In this document: positions 1-5,363 of the stretch, one piece after another
Position numbering within the stretch: position 1 is the stretch's first letter
Layout of the letters: every line of letters begins with the position of its first letter
From: Anaerolineae bacterium
GTDB lineage: Bacteria; Chloroflexota; Anaerolineae; 4572-78; J111
Direction: 5' to 3'
Assembly (NCBI GenBank): GCA_020433835.1
Contig: JAGRBY010000428.1
Location: 1-6,307 of the forward strand
DNA length: 6,307 nucleotides
The notes under the pieces: generated by a model
Told to the model about the DNA's origin: nothing
Database searches by the model: none
What the model saw: only the letters and a program-made list of their open reading frames with translations
Made by a program: the position numbers and the translations under genes

Positions 1-82
1 TTTGTCCTACGGAATTTTCATTCTCGTTGCTGTTGCGCAGCTTCTGTCGCACTCCCTACTTTTTACTCTCCGGCTTGACCAT

Positions 83-110
83 TTGGGGAAGCACGAATTG
101 GGTTTATAAT
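83..110 (+). promoter_or_regulatory. Putative sigma-70-type promoter of the left three-gene unit
   Basis: A perfect TATAAT -10 box lies at 105-110. The best -35 at normal distance is TTGGGG at 83-88 (3 of 6 matches), with a 16-nt spacer. Transcription would start near 117, giving a leader of about 25 nt before the ATG at 142. The -10 is convincing and the -35 weak, which would suit an activated promoter. A better-looking TTGACC at 75-80 is 24 nt from the -10, too far to pair with it. The first 80 bases of the window show no gene. Confidence 0.5.
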
Positions 111-141
111 ATCAGGAACAACTAAGGTGAAGGTTGGTTGG

Positions 142-1110
142 ATGAATGTGTTTTTTGAACCACTTATCCCACCAATCCCATATTCAACCATGTACCCATC
201 CCAACTCTCCCACAGCATTACGCAAGCCATCGAGCGCTTGCAAACCGAAATGGAGCAGGCCGCGCCGGTAATGGCGGCTCAGGTTATCCCCTGGCAGGTG
301 AAGCTGGCGGGCAAGTTGCAACCGGAGGCCTACTTTATGCATCCACTGGCCTTTCCGGCGCTGCTGCTGCCGTGGTGGACCGAGACAGCGCTAGGCGAAC
401 CCTCTGACCCGACCCTGCAAGCCGAGTTGGCTTACTCAACCATCAACGGCTATTACCATATTCGCCTCATCGACAACTTGATGGATGGTCACGCCACGGT
501 TGAGCGAGAGCTGCTGCCCGCGCTCAACTTTTTCCACACTCAGTTTCAGAGTGCCTACCACCCCTATTTCCCCGCCGATCATCCCTTTTGGGCTTTCTTC
601 AACGCTACCTGGTTTCGCTCCGGCGAAGCGGCCATGGAAGATGCCGCTTTGATGGACATCGACGAGGCGACGTTCAAACGGGTTGCGGCGCAAAAAGTGT
701 GTGCCGCCAAAATTCCGGTAGCGGCGGTCTGCTATCGGCACAACCGGGCCGACGCCATCGCGCCGTGGGCCGATTTTATTGATCACCTGGGCGGCTGGCA
801 CCAATTCCGCAATGATCTATTCGACTGGCACAAGGATATGGCCCAGCAAACCACCACCTACTTCTTATGCGAGGCCGAACGTCGCCGCCGGGCCGATGAG
901 TCGCTCATCAGTTGGGTAGCCCGTGAAGGTTTTGCCTGGGGCATCGATACCGCGCAAGCGTGGCTGGCGAACCTGAAAACAACGGCCCAGACGTTGAACA
1001 GCCCTGACTTGCTCGATTATCTGACCACCCGCGAGTCGATGCTGCTGACCGAGCGGGACAAAATAGCGAGCGGGTTGCAAAGTTTGGCAAAGTTGGCTAA
1101 GCTGAAATAA
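142..1110 (+). CDS. Class I isoprenoid synthase-like protein (polyprenyl synthetase / terpene synthase fold)
   Basis: This 322-residue, probably soluble protein shows both metal-binding motifs of class I isoprenoid synthases. The first is D111-N-L-M-D115, a DDxxD-type motif with Asn in the second place. The second, around 218-232, reads G-x-x-Q-x-x-N224-D-L-F-D228-W-H-K-D232. It fits either the second aspartate-rich motif of chain-elongating prenyltransferases or the NSE/DTE metal triad of terpene synthases (N224, D228, D232). K185 and K190 lie where prenyl synthases carry a diphosphate-contacting Lys. By family knowledge such proteins bind an allylic diphosphate through Mg2+ and ionise, condense or cyclise it; the substrate here is unknown. 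ATG 142 is preferred because GAAGG at 129-133 sits 8 nt upstream; a GTG at 127 would add five residues. No other isoprenoid gene is in view. The fold is fairly secure, the reaction is not, and an inactive or non-canonical member is possible. Confidence 0.72.
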   Translation: MNVFFEPLIPPIPYSTMYPSQLSHSITQAIERLQTEMEQAAPVMAAQVIPWQVKLAGKLQPEAYFMHPLAFPALLLPWWTETALGEPSDPTLQAELAYSTINGYYHIRLIDNLMDGHATVERELLPALNFFHTQFQSAYHPYFPADHPFWAFFNATWFRSGEAAMEDAALMDIDEATFKRVAAQKVCAAKIPVAAVCYRHNRADAIAPWADFIDHLGGWHQFRNDLFDWHKDMAQQTTTYFLCEAERRRRADESLISWVAREGFAWGIDTAQAWLANLKTTAQTLNSPDLLDYLTTRESMLLTERDKIASGLQSLAKLAKLK

Positions 1111-1116
1111 GTTTGG

Positions 1117-1148
1117 GAGTTTTTTGAGTTCGTAGAGTTTGTGGAGTT
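1117..1148. repeat. Four-copy 9-nt periodic repeat, GAGTT plus four variable bases
   Basis: GAGTT occurs at 1117, 1126, 1135 and 1144, exactly 9 nt apart each time, with variable spacer bases. It begins seven bases after the stop codon of the isoprenoid synthase-like gene. It looks like a degenerate intergenic microsatellite. A 9-nt period would also be three codons, but no coding use is apparent here. Confidence 0.6.
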
Positions 1149-1159
1149 GACGCGTTATC

Positions 1160-1208
1160 GGAGCGACAAAGTTTACTTTGTCCTGAACAAAGCAAGCTTT
1201 GTTGCTCC
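1160..1208. repeat. 49-nt branched inverted repeat (three-way-junction fold) between genes 1 and 2
   Basis: GGAGC (1160-1164) pairs with GCTCC (1204-1208). Inside are two separate hairpins: GACAAAG/CTTTGTC (1165-1171 with 1176-1182, loop TTTA) and AACAAAG/CTTTGTT (1186-1192 with 1197-1203, loop CAAG). Only CTG (1183-1185) separates them. The outer arms can instead pair as one 12-bp stem (1160-1171 with 1197-1208) with a single G-T mismatch. The right arm is followed by AAAAAA, not a T run, so it is not a standard forward terminator. It ends 14 nt before the ribosome binding site of the next gene. It may be a small mobile palindrome (MITE/REP-like) or an RNA element acting on the downstream gene. 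Confidence 0.6.
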
Positions 1209-1233
1209 AAAAAAGTAATGTTAGGAGTACGCA

Positions 1234-2907
1234 ATGAGCGAGCAGGCAGCCGTGATCGATTTGTTTGCGTTGGGGCAGAAGCATTTCAACACCTTTCGGG
1301 CCGAGTTTGCAGCGTATGGTATCGAAGCCGATCCGGGCATCGAACTGCGGCAGGGGACGGGGGTGTTGTGTTACTACAACCTGGATGATCGGCACATTTA
1401 CCTGTCGGTGCCCGATTTTAACCAGCCGATGGGCAAGTTTCAAGCGCTGTTTTTGCGCTCGCTGTTGGGCTGCGACAGCAATGAGGCGCTGTTTCGTTTT
1501 CTAGATCTCTTTTTACCGCACATTATCGCCCACGAACTGGCCCATCATTACCGGCATCGCTATGGAATGTTCAGCGACAACCTCTGGCAGGAAGAGCAAA
1601 TTGCCAACAAGTTGTCGGTGGCAGTGGTTAAGCATCGCCTCACGCCGGAGGAGAAAACGTTTGCCAAAGCGTTTCTAAGCAAAGCCATCGAGACTCTGGC
1701 GGCCAAGATGGAGGAAAAAAGTATTGCGGTCGACTCCTACTATAGCGTGCTGCACGCGCTTAATGTGTCGGGCCAGGTCGGCACCGCCGATTTTGAAAAC
1801 ATCGAACTGTTGCAAACAGCCCTTGGCGTTCAATCGGAAGCATTTTTGAAGGGCAGTGGCCAACTTTCGACAGAGGAGGAGCAGCGGTTGGAGCAGCGCG
1901 AAGACGTCATCGAGTCGATTAACCGCGAGTACACTTCCGACCAGATCAAGTACATCTACTATCACGTCGGCTGGCTCTATCTCGATTTAAACAGCCGCGA
2001 AACCGAGTATGTTGATGAGTTTGCCCGTAACTACCTCAACTTCTCGTTTGATTTGCTGCCCCCCATCGAGCCGCAAACCGATACACCCAGCGACAACGCT
2101 ATTCAAGCCTGCTTTTTGGCATACCTGCGCAGCCAGCCCCTCTCTGATACGGCCGGACGGTACTTTTACAAGCGTTACCGGTCGCTGCTGCTGGCCCGGC
2201 TGGATTCGATTGAACTGACGATAGCCGCCCAGAACGATCGTCTCAAGCGTGAAGCCCGGCTTATTCTGGAGAATTGGAGCGGCCAGGAAACCGACACGCT
2301 CGATTATATTTCGCAGCTAGCGCCACCCGCGCTGCAGCCGCTGTTTCCGCATCGCATCGCCGAGGAGCTTGATCTGCAGCTGTCGCCGGGGGAGGATTTG
2401 CCCACAGAAACCGACCGCCGCTTGTGGGCCTACGTCATCGATCAGGTTGATGACTCAGCCGCGGCCAATACGCTGCGCCGGCTCAATTTGCTTGATCGAA
2501 CCGACATTTATCGGGAGCTGTCGATTGAAGTATTGCTGAAACTGATCGCCCGTTTTTCGCTGGTGCGTTTTGCGCCCGGCGAACCGATCATCTGGCAAAA
2601 TGAGCGCAATGATGATGTCTACATCTTAATTGAGGGTCAGCTTGATGTGTTGATCGACCGGCAAGGCCAGCCCACGCCGGTCGGTACGATCAAGCCCAAT
2701 GAAATTTTCGGCGAGATTGCCTTTTTCACTGAAGATCCGCGCTACGCCACCGTTCGCGCCGTTGAGCCGTCGAAATGTTACGTTCTCACCGACGCCGATC
2801 TGCAACTGCTGGCTTACGAGCATCCGACCATCCTCATGCAAATGGCCGGGGTTTTGGCCAAACGCCTGGTTGCTGTGTACAACACCAGCCGCAATGAAAC
2901 CGTATAA
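1234..2907 (+). CDS. Zincin-type metallopeptidase-like protein with C-terminal cyclic-nucleotide-binding domain
   Basis: This 557-residue protein has no visible signal peptide or membrane segment, so it is probably cytoplasmic. Near the N-terminus H100-E-L-A-H104 is a zinc HExxH motif. E121-Q-I-A-N125, 17 residues later, looks like the third ligand in an ExxAN setting, as in ImmA/IrrE-type (M78/DUF955-like) gluzincins. Residues about 130-420 are mostly helical, with an acidic charged stretch near 210-230, and are not recognised. Residues about 428-545 are a canonical cNMP-binding domain: G493-E494-I-A in the phosphate-binding cassette, then P502-R503-Y-A-T506, with Glu and Arg in the ribose- and phosphate-contacting places. 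Inference: a protease whose activity or partner binding is gated by a cyclic nucleotide. AGGAG at 1223-1227, 6 nt before ATG 1234, supports the start. It lies 123 nt behind the isoprenoid synthase-like gene and 241 nt ahead of the peptide gene. The cNMP domain is secure; protease activity is probable, its substrate unknown. Confidence 0.8.
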   Translation: MSEQAAVIDLFALGQKHFNTFRAEFAAYGIEADPGIELRQGTGVLCYYNLDDRHIYLSVPDFNQPMGKFQALFLRSLLGCDSNEALFRFLDLFLPHIIAHELAHHYRHRYGMFSDNLWQEEQIANKLSVAVVKHRLTPEEKTFAKAFLSKAIETLAAKMEEKSIAVDSYYSVLHALNVSGQVGTADFENIELLQTALGVQSEAFLKGSGQLSTEEEQRLEQREDVIESINREYTSDQIKYIYYHVGWLYLDLNSRETEYVDEFARNYLNFSFDLLPPIEPQTDTPSDNAIQACFLAYLRSQPLSDTAGRYFYKRYRSLLLARLDSIELTIAAQNDRLKREARLILENWSGQETDTLDYISQLAPPALQPLFPHRIAEELDLQLSPGEDLPTETDRRLWAYVIDQVDDSAAANTLRRLNLLDRTDIYRELSIEVLLKLIARFSLVRFAPGEPIIWQNERNDDVYILIEGQLDVLIDRQGQPTPVGTIKPNEIFGEIAFFTEDPRYATVRAVEPSKCYVLTDADLQLLAYEHPTILMQMAGVLAKRLVAVYNTSRNETV

Positions 2908-3148
2908 AATTGCGCGAATTTAGAATGATGGGGGGTACAAAAGTCACATTGTCTTGCCCTGATCACTATGTTACCATACGGTCACTGACTATTTCACCCA
3001 CCACCATCTCATCCGAATCCAGATCCGCAAAACAATGCGTTTGGATTGATATCCATAATCAATTCTCTTGCACTCCACCAAAACAAATGGATTGCGATGC
3101 GCATTGTTGACTGTATTAAACGCTATTCTAACAAAAGAGGTAACTTTT
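2908..3148 (+). other. 241-nt AT-richer intergenic leader before the peptide gene, with weak promoter and dyads
   Basis: No gene is supported here. The region is richer in AT than the genes before it. The best promoter-like pair is TTGCGA at 3092-3097 and TATTAA at 3114-3119 with a 16-nt spacer, each matching 4 of 6 consensus bases. Dyads include GTCA-C-TGAC at 2981-2989 and GGATTGAT/ATCAATTC at 3043-3050 and 3058-3065 (one mismatch, 7-nt gap). After the stop codon of the metallopeptidase gene, AAATT/AATTT (2907-2911 with 2917-2921) is too weak and lacks a T run, so no terminator separates the genes. The peptide gene could be transcribed both with the upstream genes and from its own promoter. 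Confidence 0.35.
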
Positions 3149-3352
3149 ATGGGCGCAGATCTACAACGTTTAATTGGAAAAATTCTTACCGAGCAAGGTT
3201 TCGCTCAAGCTCTGGCAGAGAACCCGGAAAAAGCCTTAAAAAACGCCGAAATTGAACCAACGGTCGATCTACTCGATGCGCTGGCCGGGGTTGACCCTGA
3301 GGCGCTGAAGAATCTGGCATCGTCATTTGGCCAGCAGCAGGCGGCTGTTTAG
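3149..3352 (+). CDS. Small NHLP-clan / Os1348-like peptide, possible RiPP precursor
   Basis: This gene encodes 67 residues without cysteine. The N-terminal part (about 4-38) reads as the helical leader-like region of the nitrile-hydratase-leader-peptide clan: L-x-x-L-I-G-K-I-L-T, a phenylalanine at 18, then A-E-N-P-E-K-A-L. The segment D43-A-L-A-G47-V-D-P-E-A-L resembles the C-terminal part of Os1348-type members as I remember them. A-G at 46-47 also fits a double-glycine-type cleavage site, which would leave a 20-residue tail (48-67) ending in G-Q-Q-Q-A-A-V. That tail has two serines and no threonine or cysteine, so lanthionine, thiazole or sactipeptide chemistry is unlikely. ATG 3149 is chosen because AGAGG (3136-3140) lies 8 nt upstream; an in-frame ATG at 3068 would add 27 residues with no ribosome binding site. 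A strong terminator follows 38 nt after the stop. Alternatively it is a small non-secreted helical protein with a LigA-like fold. Confidence 0.7.
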   Translation: MGADLQRLIGKILTEQGFAQALAENPEKALKNAEIEPTVDLLDALAGVDPEALKNLASSFGQQQAAV

Positions 3353-3390
3353 ATTTTTCTCGCTACAACTGAACATTATAAAAGACAAAA

Positions 3391-3424
3391 CGCTTCCGAA
3401 GATAGTTTTCGGAAGCGCTTTTTA
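3391..3424. terminator. Bidirectional rho-independent terminator
   Basis: A perfect 10-bp stem, CGCTTCCGAA (3391-3400) with TTCGGAAGCG (3408-3417), encloses a 7-nt loop. On the + strand it is followed by CTTTTTA and ends the peptide-gene transcript. On the - strand the same stem is followed by TTTTGTCTTTT, so it can also stop transcription arriving from the convergent Uma2 gene. The + strand side is classical; two-way use is inferred from the symmetry. Confidence 0.88.
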
Positions 3425-3445
3425 TTCATACTATGGCACTTTTTT

Positions 3446-3526
3446 AGAAACCAGGGTTTTGATGCCGCATTGATAACCATTTGCGGCAAAAAGAGATCTT
3501 TTTTAACGCTAAAAACCCTGGTTTCT
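3446..3526. repeat. 81-bp nested palindromic element (MITE/REP-like)
   Basis: Perfect 15-bp inverted repeats form the ends: AGAAACCAGGGTTTT at 3446-3460 and its complement at 3512-3526. Inside the 51-nt core are two further dyads: TGCCGCA/TGCGGCA (3463-3469 with 3482-3488) and AAAAAGA/TCTTTTT (3488-3494 with 3497-3503). Neither strand has a T run after the outer stem, so this is not an ordinary terminator. It lies between the bidirectional terminator and the 3' end of the Uma2 gene. From memory, AGAAACC...GGTTTCT palindromes are frequent in Chloroflexota and cyanobacterial intergenic DNA, which suggests a dispersed repeat; copy number could not be checked. Confidence 0.7.
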
Positions 3527-3557
3527 GGTCATAATTCTTTAAAGTGCAAAGGTAGTG

Positions 3558-4112
3558 TTATTCAAATAACTCAGAGATTTTTATTGTGAAGCCAGCTAAA
3601 ATACCGTCTCCAACCAGTTCATCGCTATCTTGAAATTCTTCTATATCTGTCGTCGAGCGATAGATCAAGATTTTCCGCAATTCGGGTTCAACAATCCAGA
3701 CTTGTTCGACACCAATTGAGAAGTAATCGGCAATTTTCTCGCGCACATCCTGCCAGCGGTCGCCAGGAGAGATAACTTCAACAACCAACTCCGGTGTAAT
3801 CTCCAAAAAATGTCCGGTGAGCTGTGGCAATCTTTCCTTTGAGACGACAAGAACATCTGCGGCGCGAATTCTATCAGGATTACGGCGAATATAAATCCCC
3901 ACTTCTCCACCTAAAACACGGCCAATATTATGCTGTCGTACGAAGGTCCGCAACTCGGCACCAAGATTAAACTCCACAAAGGCCTGGCTGTCACCTACCG
4001 GACTCATCGACACAATTCTCCCATCTATAAGTTCACAGCGTTCCGTATTGCCCATTCTCAGCAAATCTTCACCGGTTATTAAATCGGTGTTTGCTATAAT
4101 TACGTCAGACAT
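3558..4112 (-). CDS. Uma2 family (DUF820) restriction-endonuclease-like protein
   Basis: The 184-residue product matches the Uma2/DUF820 family across its length, and its size is typical. C26-E-L-I-D-G-R-I-V is the usual N-terminal signature. D86 in A-A-D-V-L-V-V, E112 in V-V-E-V-I-S-P and K126 in R-E-K-I-A-D-Y are in the order and setting of the PD-(D/E)xK nuclease core, followed by G134-V-E-Q-V-W-I-V-E-P. All catalytic-type residues seem present, so an active nuclease fold is likely. The biological role of the family is poorly known, and it is greatly expanded in cyanobacteria and Chloroflexota. ATG 4112 is chosen because AGAGGAG lies 7 nt upstream; a TTG seven codons earlier overlaps that site and is rejected. 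The gene is AT-richer than its neighbours and stands alone, with its own promoter-like sequence upstream and a terminator in convergent position downstream, as expected of an independently acquired cassette. Confidence 0.93.
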   Translation of the reverse strand: MSDVIIANTDLITGEDLLRMGNTERCELIDGRIVSMSPVGDSQAFVEFNLGAELRTFVRQHNIGRVLGGEVGIYIRRNPDRIRAADVLVVSKERLPQLTGHFLEITPELVVEVISPGDRWQDVREKIADYFSIGVEQVWIVEPELRKILIYRSTTDIEEFQDSDELVGDGILAGFTIKISELFE

Positions 4113-4415
4113 TCCACCGCTCCTCTTTGCCAAACCTTGTCCAGAGAACGTAACCCATAACCGATCTCATACTATTGTATCACATTCCTGTGCAACCATA
4201 AAGCCACCTCGTCATCCCAGGTGCGTTTCAGTTATAGAGCGAGATAGAAACACTGAGTTTATGAAGAAGATGAGAACACTGACCCTAGACCTAAAGGAAC
4301 ATATCAGCCCTATAGTCACAAAAGCGTGTATGCTGTAAATACGGCATCAGTGACATCATCCCTTTCAGTGTTTCAGTGTTTCAATGCGTGCCGGTTGCCC
4401 CAGAAATGCACCTCG
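4113..4415. other. 303-bp non-coding spacer with short repeats between the hydrolase and Uma2 genes
   Basis: No gene is supported. The octamer AACACTGA occurs at 4249 and 4275, and its complement TCAGTGTT at 4365 and 4373. TTTCAGTG is repeated in tandem at 4363-4386 (two exact copies, then one with a single change). The 13-mer CACCTCGTCATCC occurs at 4205-4217 and again at 4409-4421, where it covers the hydrolase stop codon. An 18-bp near-palindrome, ATGC-T-GTA-AA-TAC-G-GCAT, lies at 4330-4347 and could be an operator. These may be remnants of a decayed insertion or rearrangement. No hydrolase terminator was recognised. Confidence 0.45.
4174..4182 (-). promoter_or_regulatory. Extended -10 promoter for the Uma2 gene
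   Basis: Read on the - strand, TGATACAAT is an extended -10 (TGn plus TACAAT, 5 of 6 matches). The -35 place 17 nt upstream holds only TTTATG (3 of 6), as is common when an extended -10 is present. The start site would be near 4167, giving a leader of about 55 nt with the strong AGAGGAG ribosome binding site. Confidence 0.45.
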
Positions 4416-4421
4416 TCATCC
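4205..4421. repeat. 13-bp direct repeat pair flanking the spacer
   Basis: CACCTCGTCATCC is present identically at 4205-4217 and 4409-4421, 204 bp apart. The right copy covers the 3' end of the hydrolase gene (stop codon at 4416-4418). The left copy could be a duplicated fragment of that end, left by an insertion or by slippage. Identity does not extend far beyond the 13 bases. Confidence 0.5.
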
Positions 4422-5363
4422 ATCCAAAATCTTTGTCACCGTTGCGATGGTTTTATCGAGATGGCTCTGCCCGTCATCTAGATGACTGTTGTCATCCAGA
4501 TAGCCGCCCGGCCCATTGTGGCCCATATGGTCAAAGGTTATGATGGTGATTTTGCCGGCCTCCTTAGCCCGATTCCAGTAAGAGCCGGACAGCCACGGCC
4601 AGCGTCCGGCAAAAAAGAGTGCGCCGAGCTGTTGCACCAAATCGCGCGTGCCTCGAATATAGTAGAGATGCTCAATAGCATTCAAGCCGACGTCGGAACA
4701 CATCACCCCACCCAGGCCAATAACCCGAATGGGAGCTTTTAACTGTCTCTTCAGGTAGGTAGCAGCCCCCAGAGCAATCTGCCCGCCGCCGCTGTAGCCA
4801 ATGATCACAATCGGTCGGCCACTGCCGATAGGATAGCCATGCTGGCGCAGCCCTCTGAGGATGAGTTCGGCACTGCCATGATTGTACATCGGCCCGTAGC
4901 GAAAATCGGCGGAGACGGCGACCTGAAACAGGTTGCGAATGTTGATCAAAAAGCCACCCCAGCCGCCGTGCTCTTTACGCCACAGCGTGTAGCGCCAAAA
5001 CCAGGCAAAAATACGCTGGCCGGTTAAAGCGCGATTGGTAACCGAATAGGGAAAGATATCATCCACAATCACGGCGCTGGGGACGGCAGCGGCCAATCGC
5101 TTTAAGAATTCGCGTTCGTTCGATAGGTAAATTTCTTGCTGAACGCCGGCGATACCGGTTAAAAAAACAACGTATTGGCTGATATCGCACGCCGGAGATG
5201 GCTGCGCTTTGTGAGCCGGGTCTGCGTCCGACAGTTTGAGGGTTTCGCCGCCGTACCAACCGGCCCACCACCCCAACGCCTCAAAGGGCGATGATAAAGC
5301 CGACAGCAGCAGCCACAACAAGATGATTAAAAGAATAGTGTAGAGAGTATCCCAGCCTATCAT
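4416..5363 (-). CDS. Membrane-anchored alpha/beta hydrolase, 5' end next to an IS element
   Basis: From the chosen start the product has 315 residues. Residues 6-23 are a strongly hydrophobic N-terminal helix, probably a signal anchor that tethers the enzyme to the cytoplasmic membrane. The rest is an alpha/beta-hydrolase domain: G189-Y-S191-G-G-G-Q is a classic nucleophile elbow, D241 in R-G-T-R-D is a plausible acid, and H279 or H282 in F-D-H-M-G-H is the likely catalytic His. This suggests an esterase, lipase or amidase; the substrate cannot be told. The start is uncertain. ATG 5363 has only a poor GGACGG nine nt upstream. The frame stays open to a TTG at 5465, but those extra 34 codons overlap the transposase gene in another frame. 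The native start may have been lost to the insertion, or the insertion may lie just upstream. The gene reads in the transposase direction, so read-through could drive it. Confidence 0.78.
   Translation of the reverse strand: MIGWDTLYTILLIILLWLLLSALSSPFEALGWWAGWYGGETLKLSDADPAHKAQPSPACDISQYVVFLTGIAGVQQEIYLSNEREFLKRLAAAVPSAVIVDDIFPYSVTNRALTGQRIFAWFWRYTLWRKEHGGWGGFLINIRNLFQVAVSADFRYGPMYNHGSAELILRGLRQHGYPIGSGRPIVIIGYSGGGQIALGAATYLKRQLKAPIRVIGLGGVMCSDVGLNAIEHLYYIRGTRDLVQQLGALFFAGRWPWLSGSYWNRAKEAGKITIITFDHMGHNGPGGYLDDNSHLDDGQSHLDKTIATVTKILDG

Noticed and set aside
75..110. TTGACC at 75-80 as the -35 partner of TATAAT at 105-110
   Set aside because: The 24-nt spacer is far outside the usable range; TTGGGG at 83-88 is the more plausible, though weak, partner.
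127..141. GTG at 127 as the start of the isoprenoid synthase-like gene
   Set aside because: The ribosome-binding-like bases GAAGG at 129-133 lie inside this extension and are well placed for the ATG at 142.
865..1443. 192-codon open frame on the - strand across the gene 1/gene 2 junction
   Set aside because: It is antisense to two convincing genes, shows no family motif and has low-complexity shadow composition.
3068..3148. Longer version of the small peptide from ATG 3068
   Set aside because: There is no ribosome binding site there, the added 27 residues do not resemble a leader of this family, and ATG 3149 has a good AGAGG.
3446..3526. Large palindrome as a transcription terminator for the Uma2 gene
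   Set aside because: Neither strand has a T tract after the stem, and a proper terminator lies just beyond.
4113..4133. TTG start seven codons upstream for the Uma2 gene
   Set aside because: Those codons contain the AGAGGAG ribosome binding site of ATG 4112.
4261..4338. 25-codon + strand open frame with a basic N-terminus, possibly a leader peptide or small protein
   Set aside because: There is no ribosome binding site or promoter and no recognisable relatives, and it lies in repeat-rich spacer; chance is the simpler explanation.
4247..4386. CRISPR-like repeats
   Set aside because: Repeat units are only 8-13 bp, irregularly spaced and in both orientations, without spacers or cas genes.
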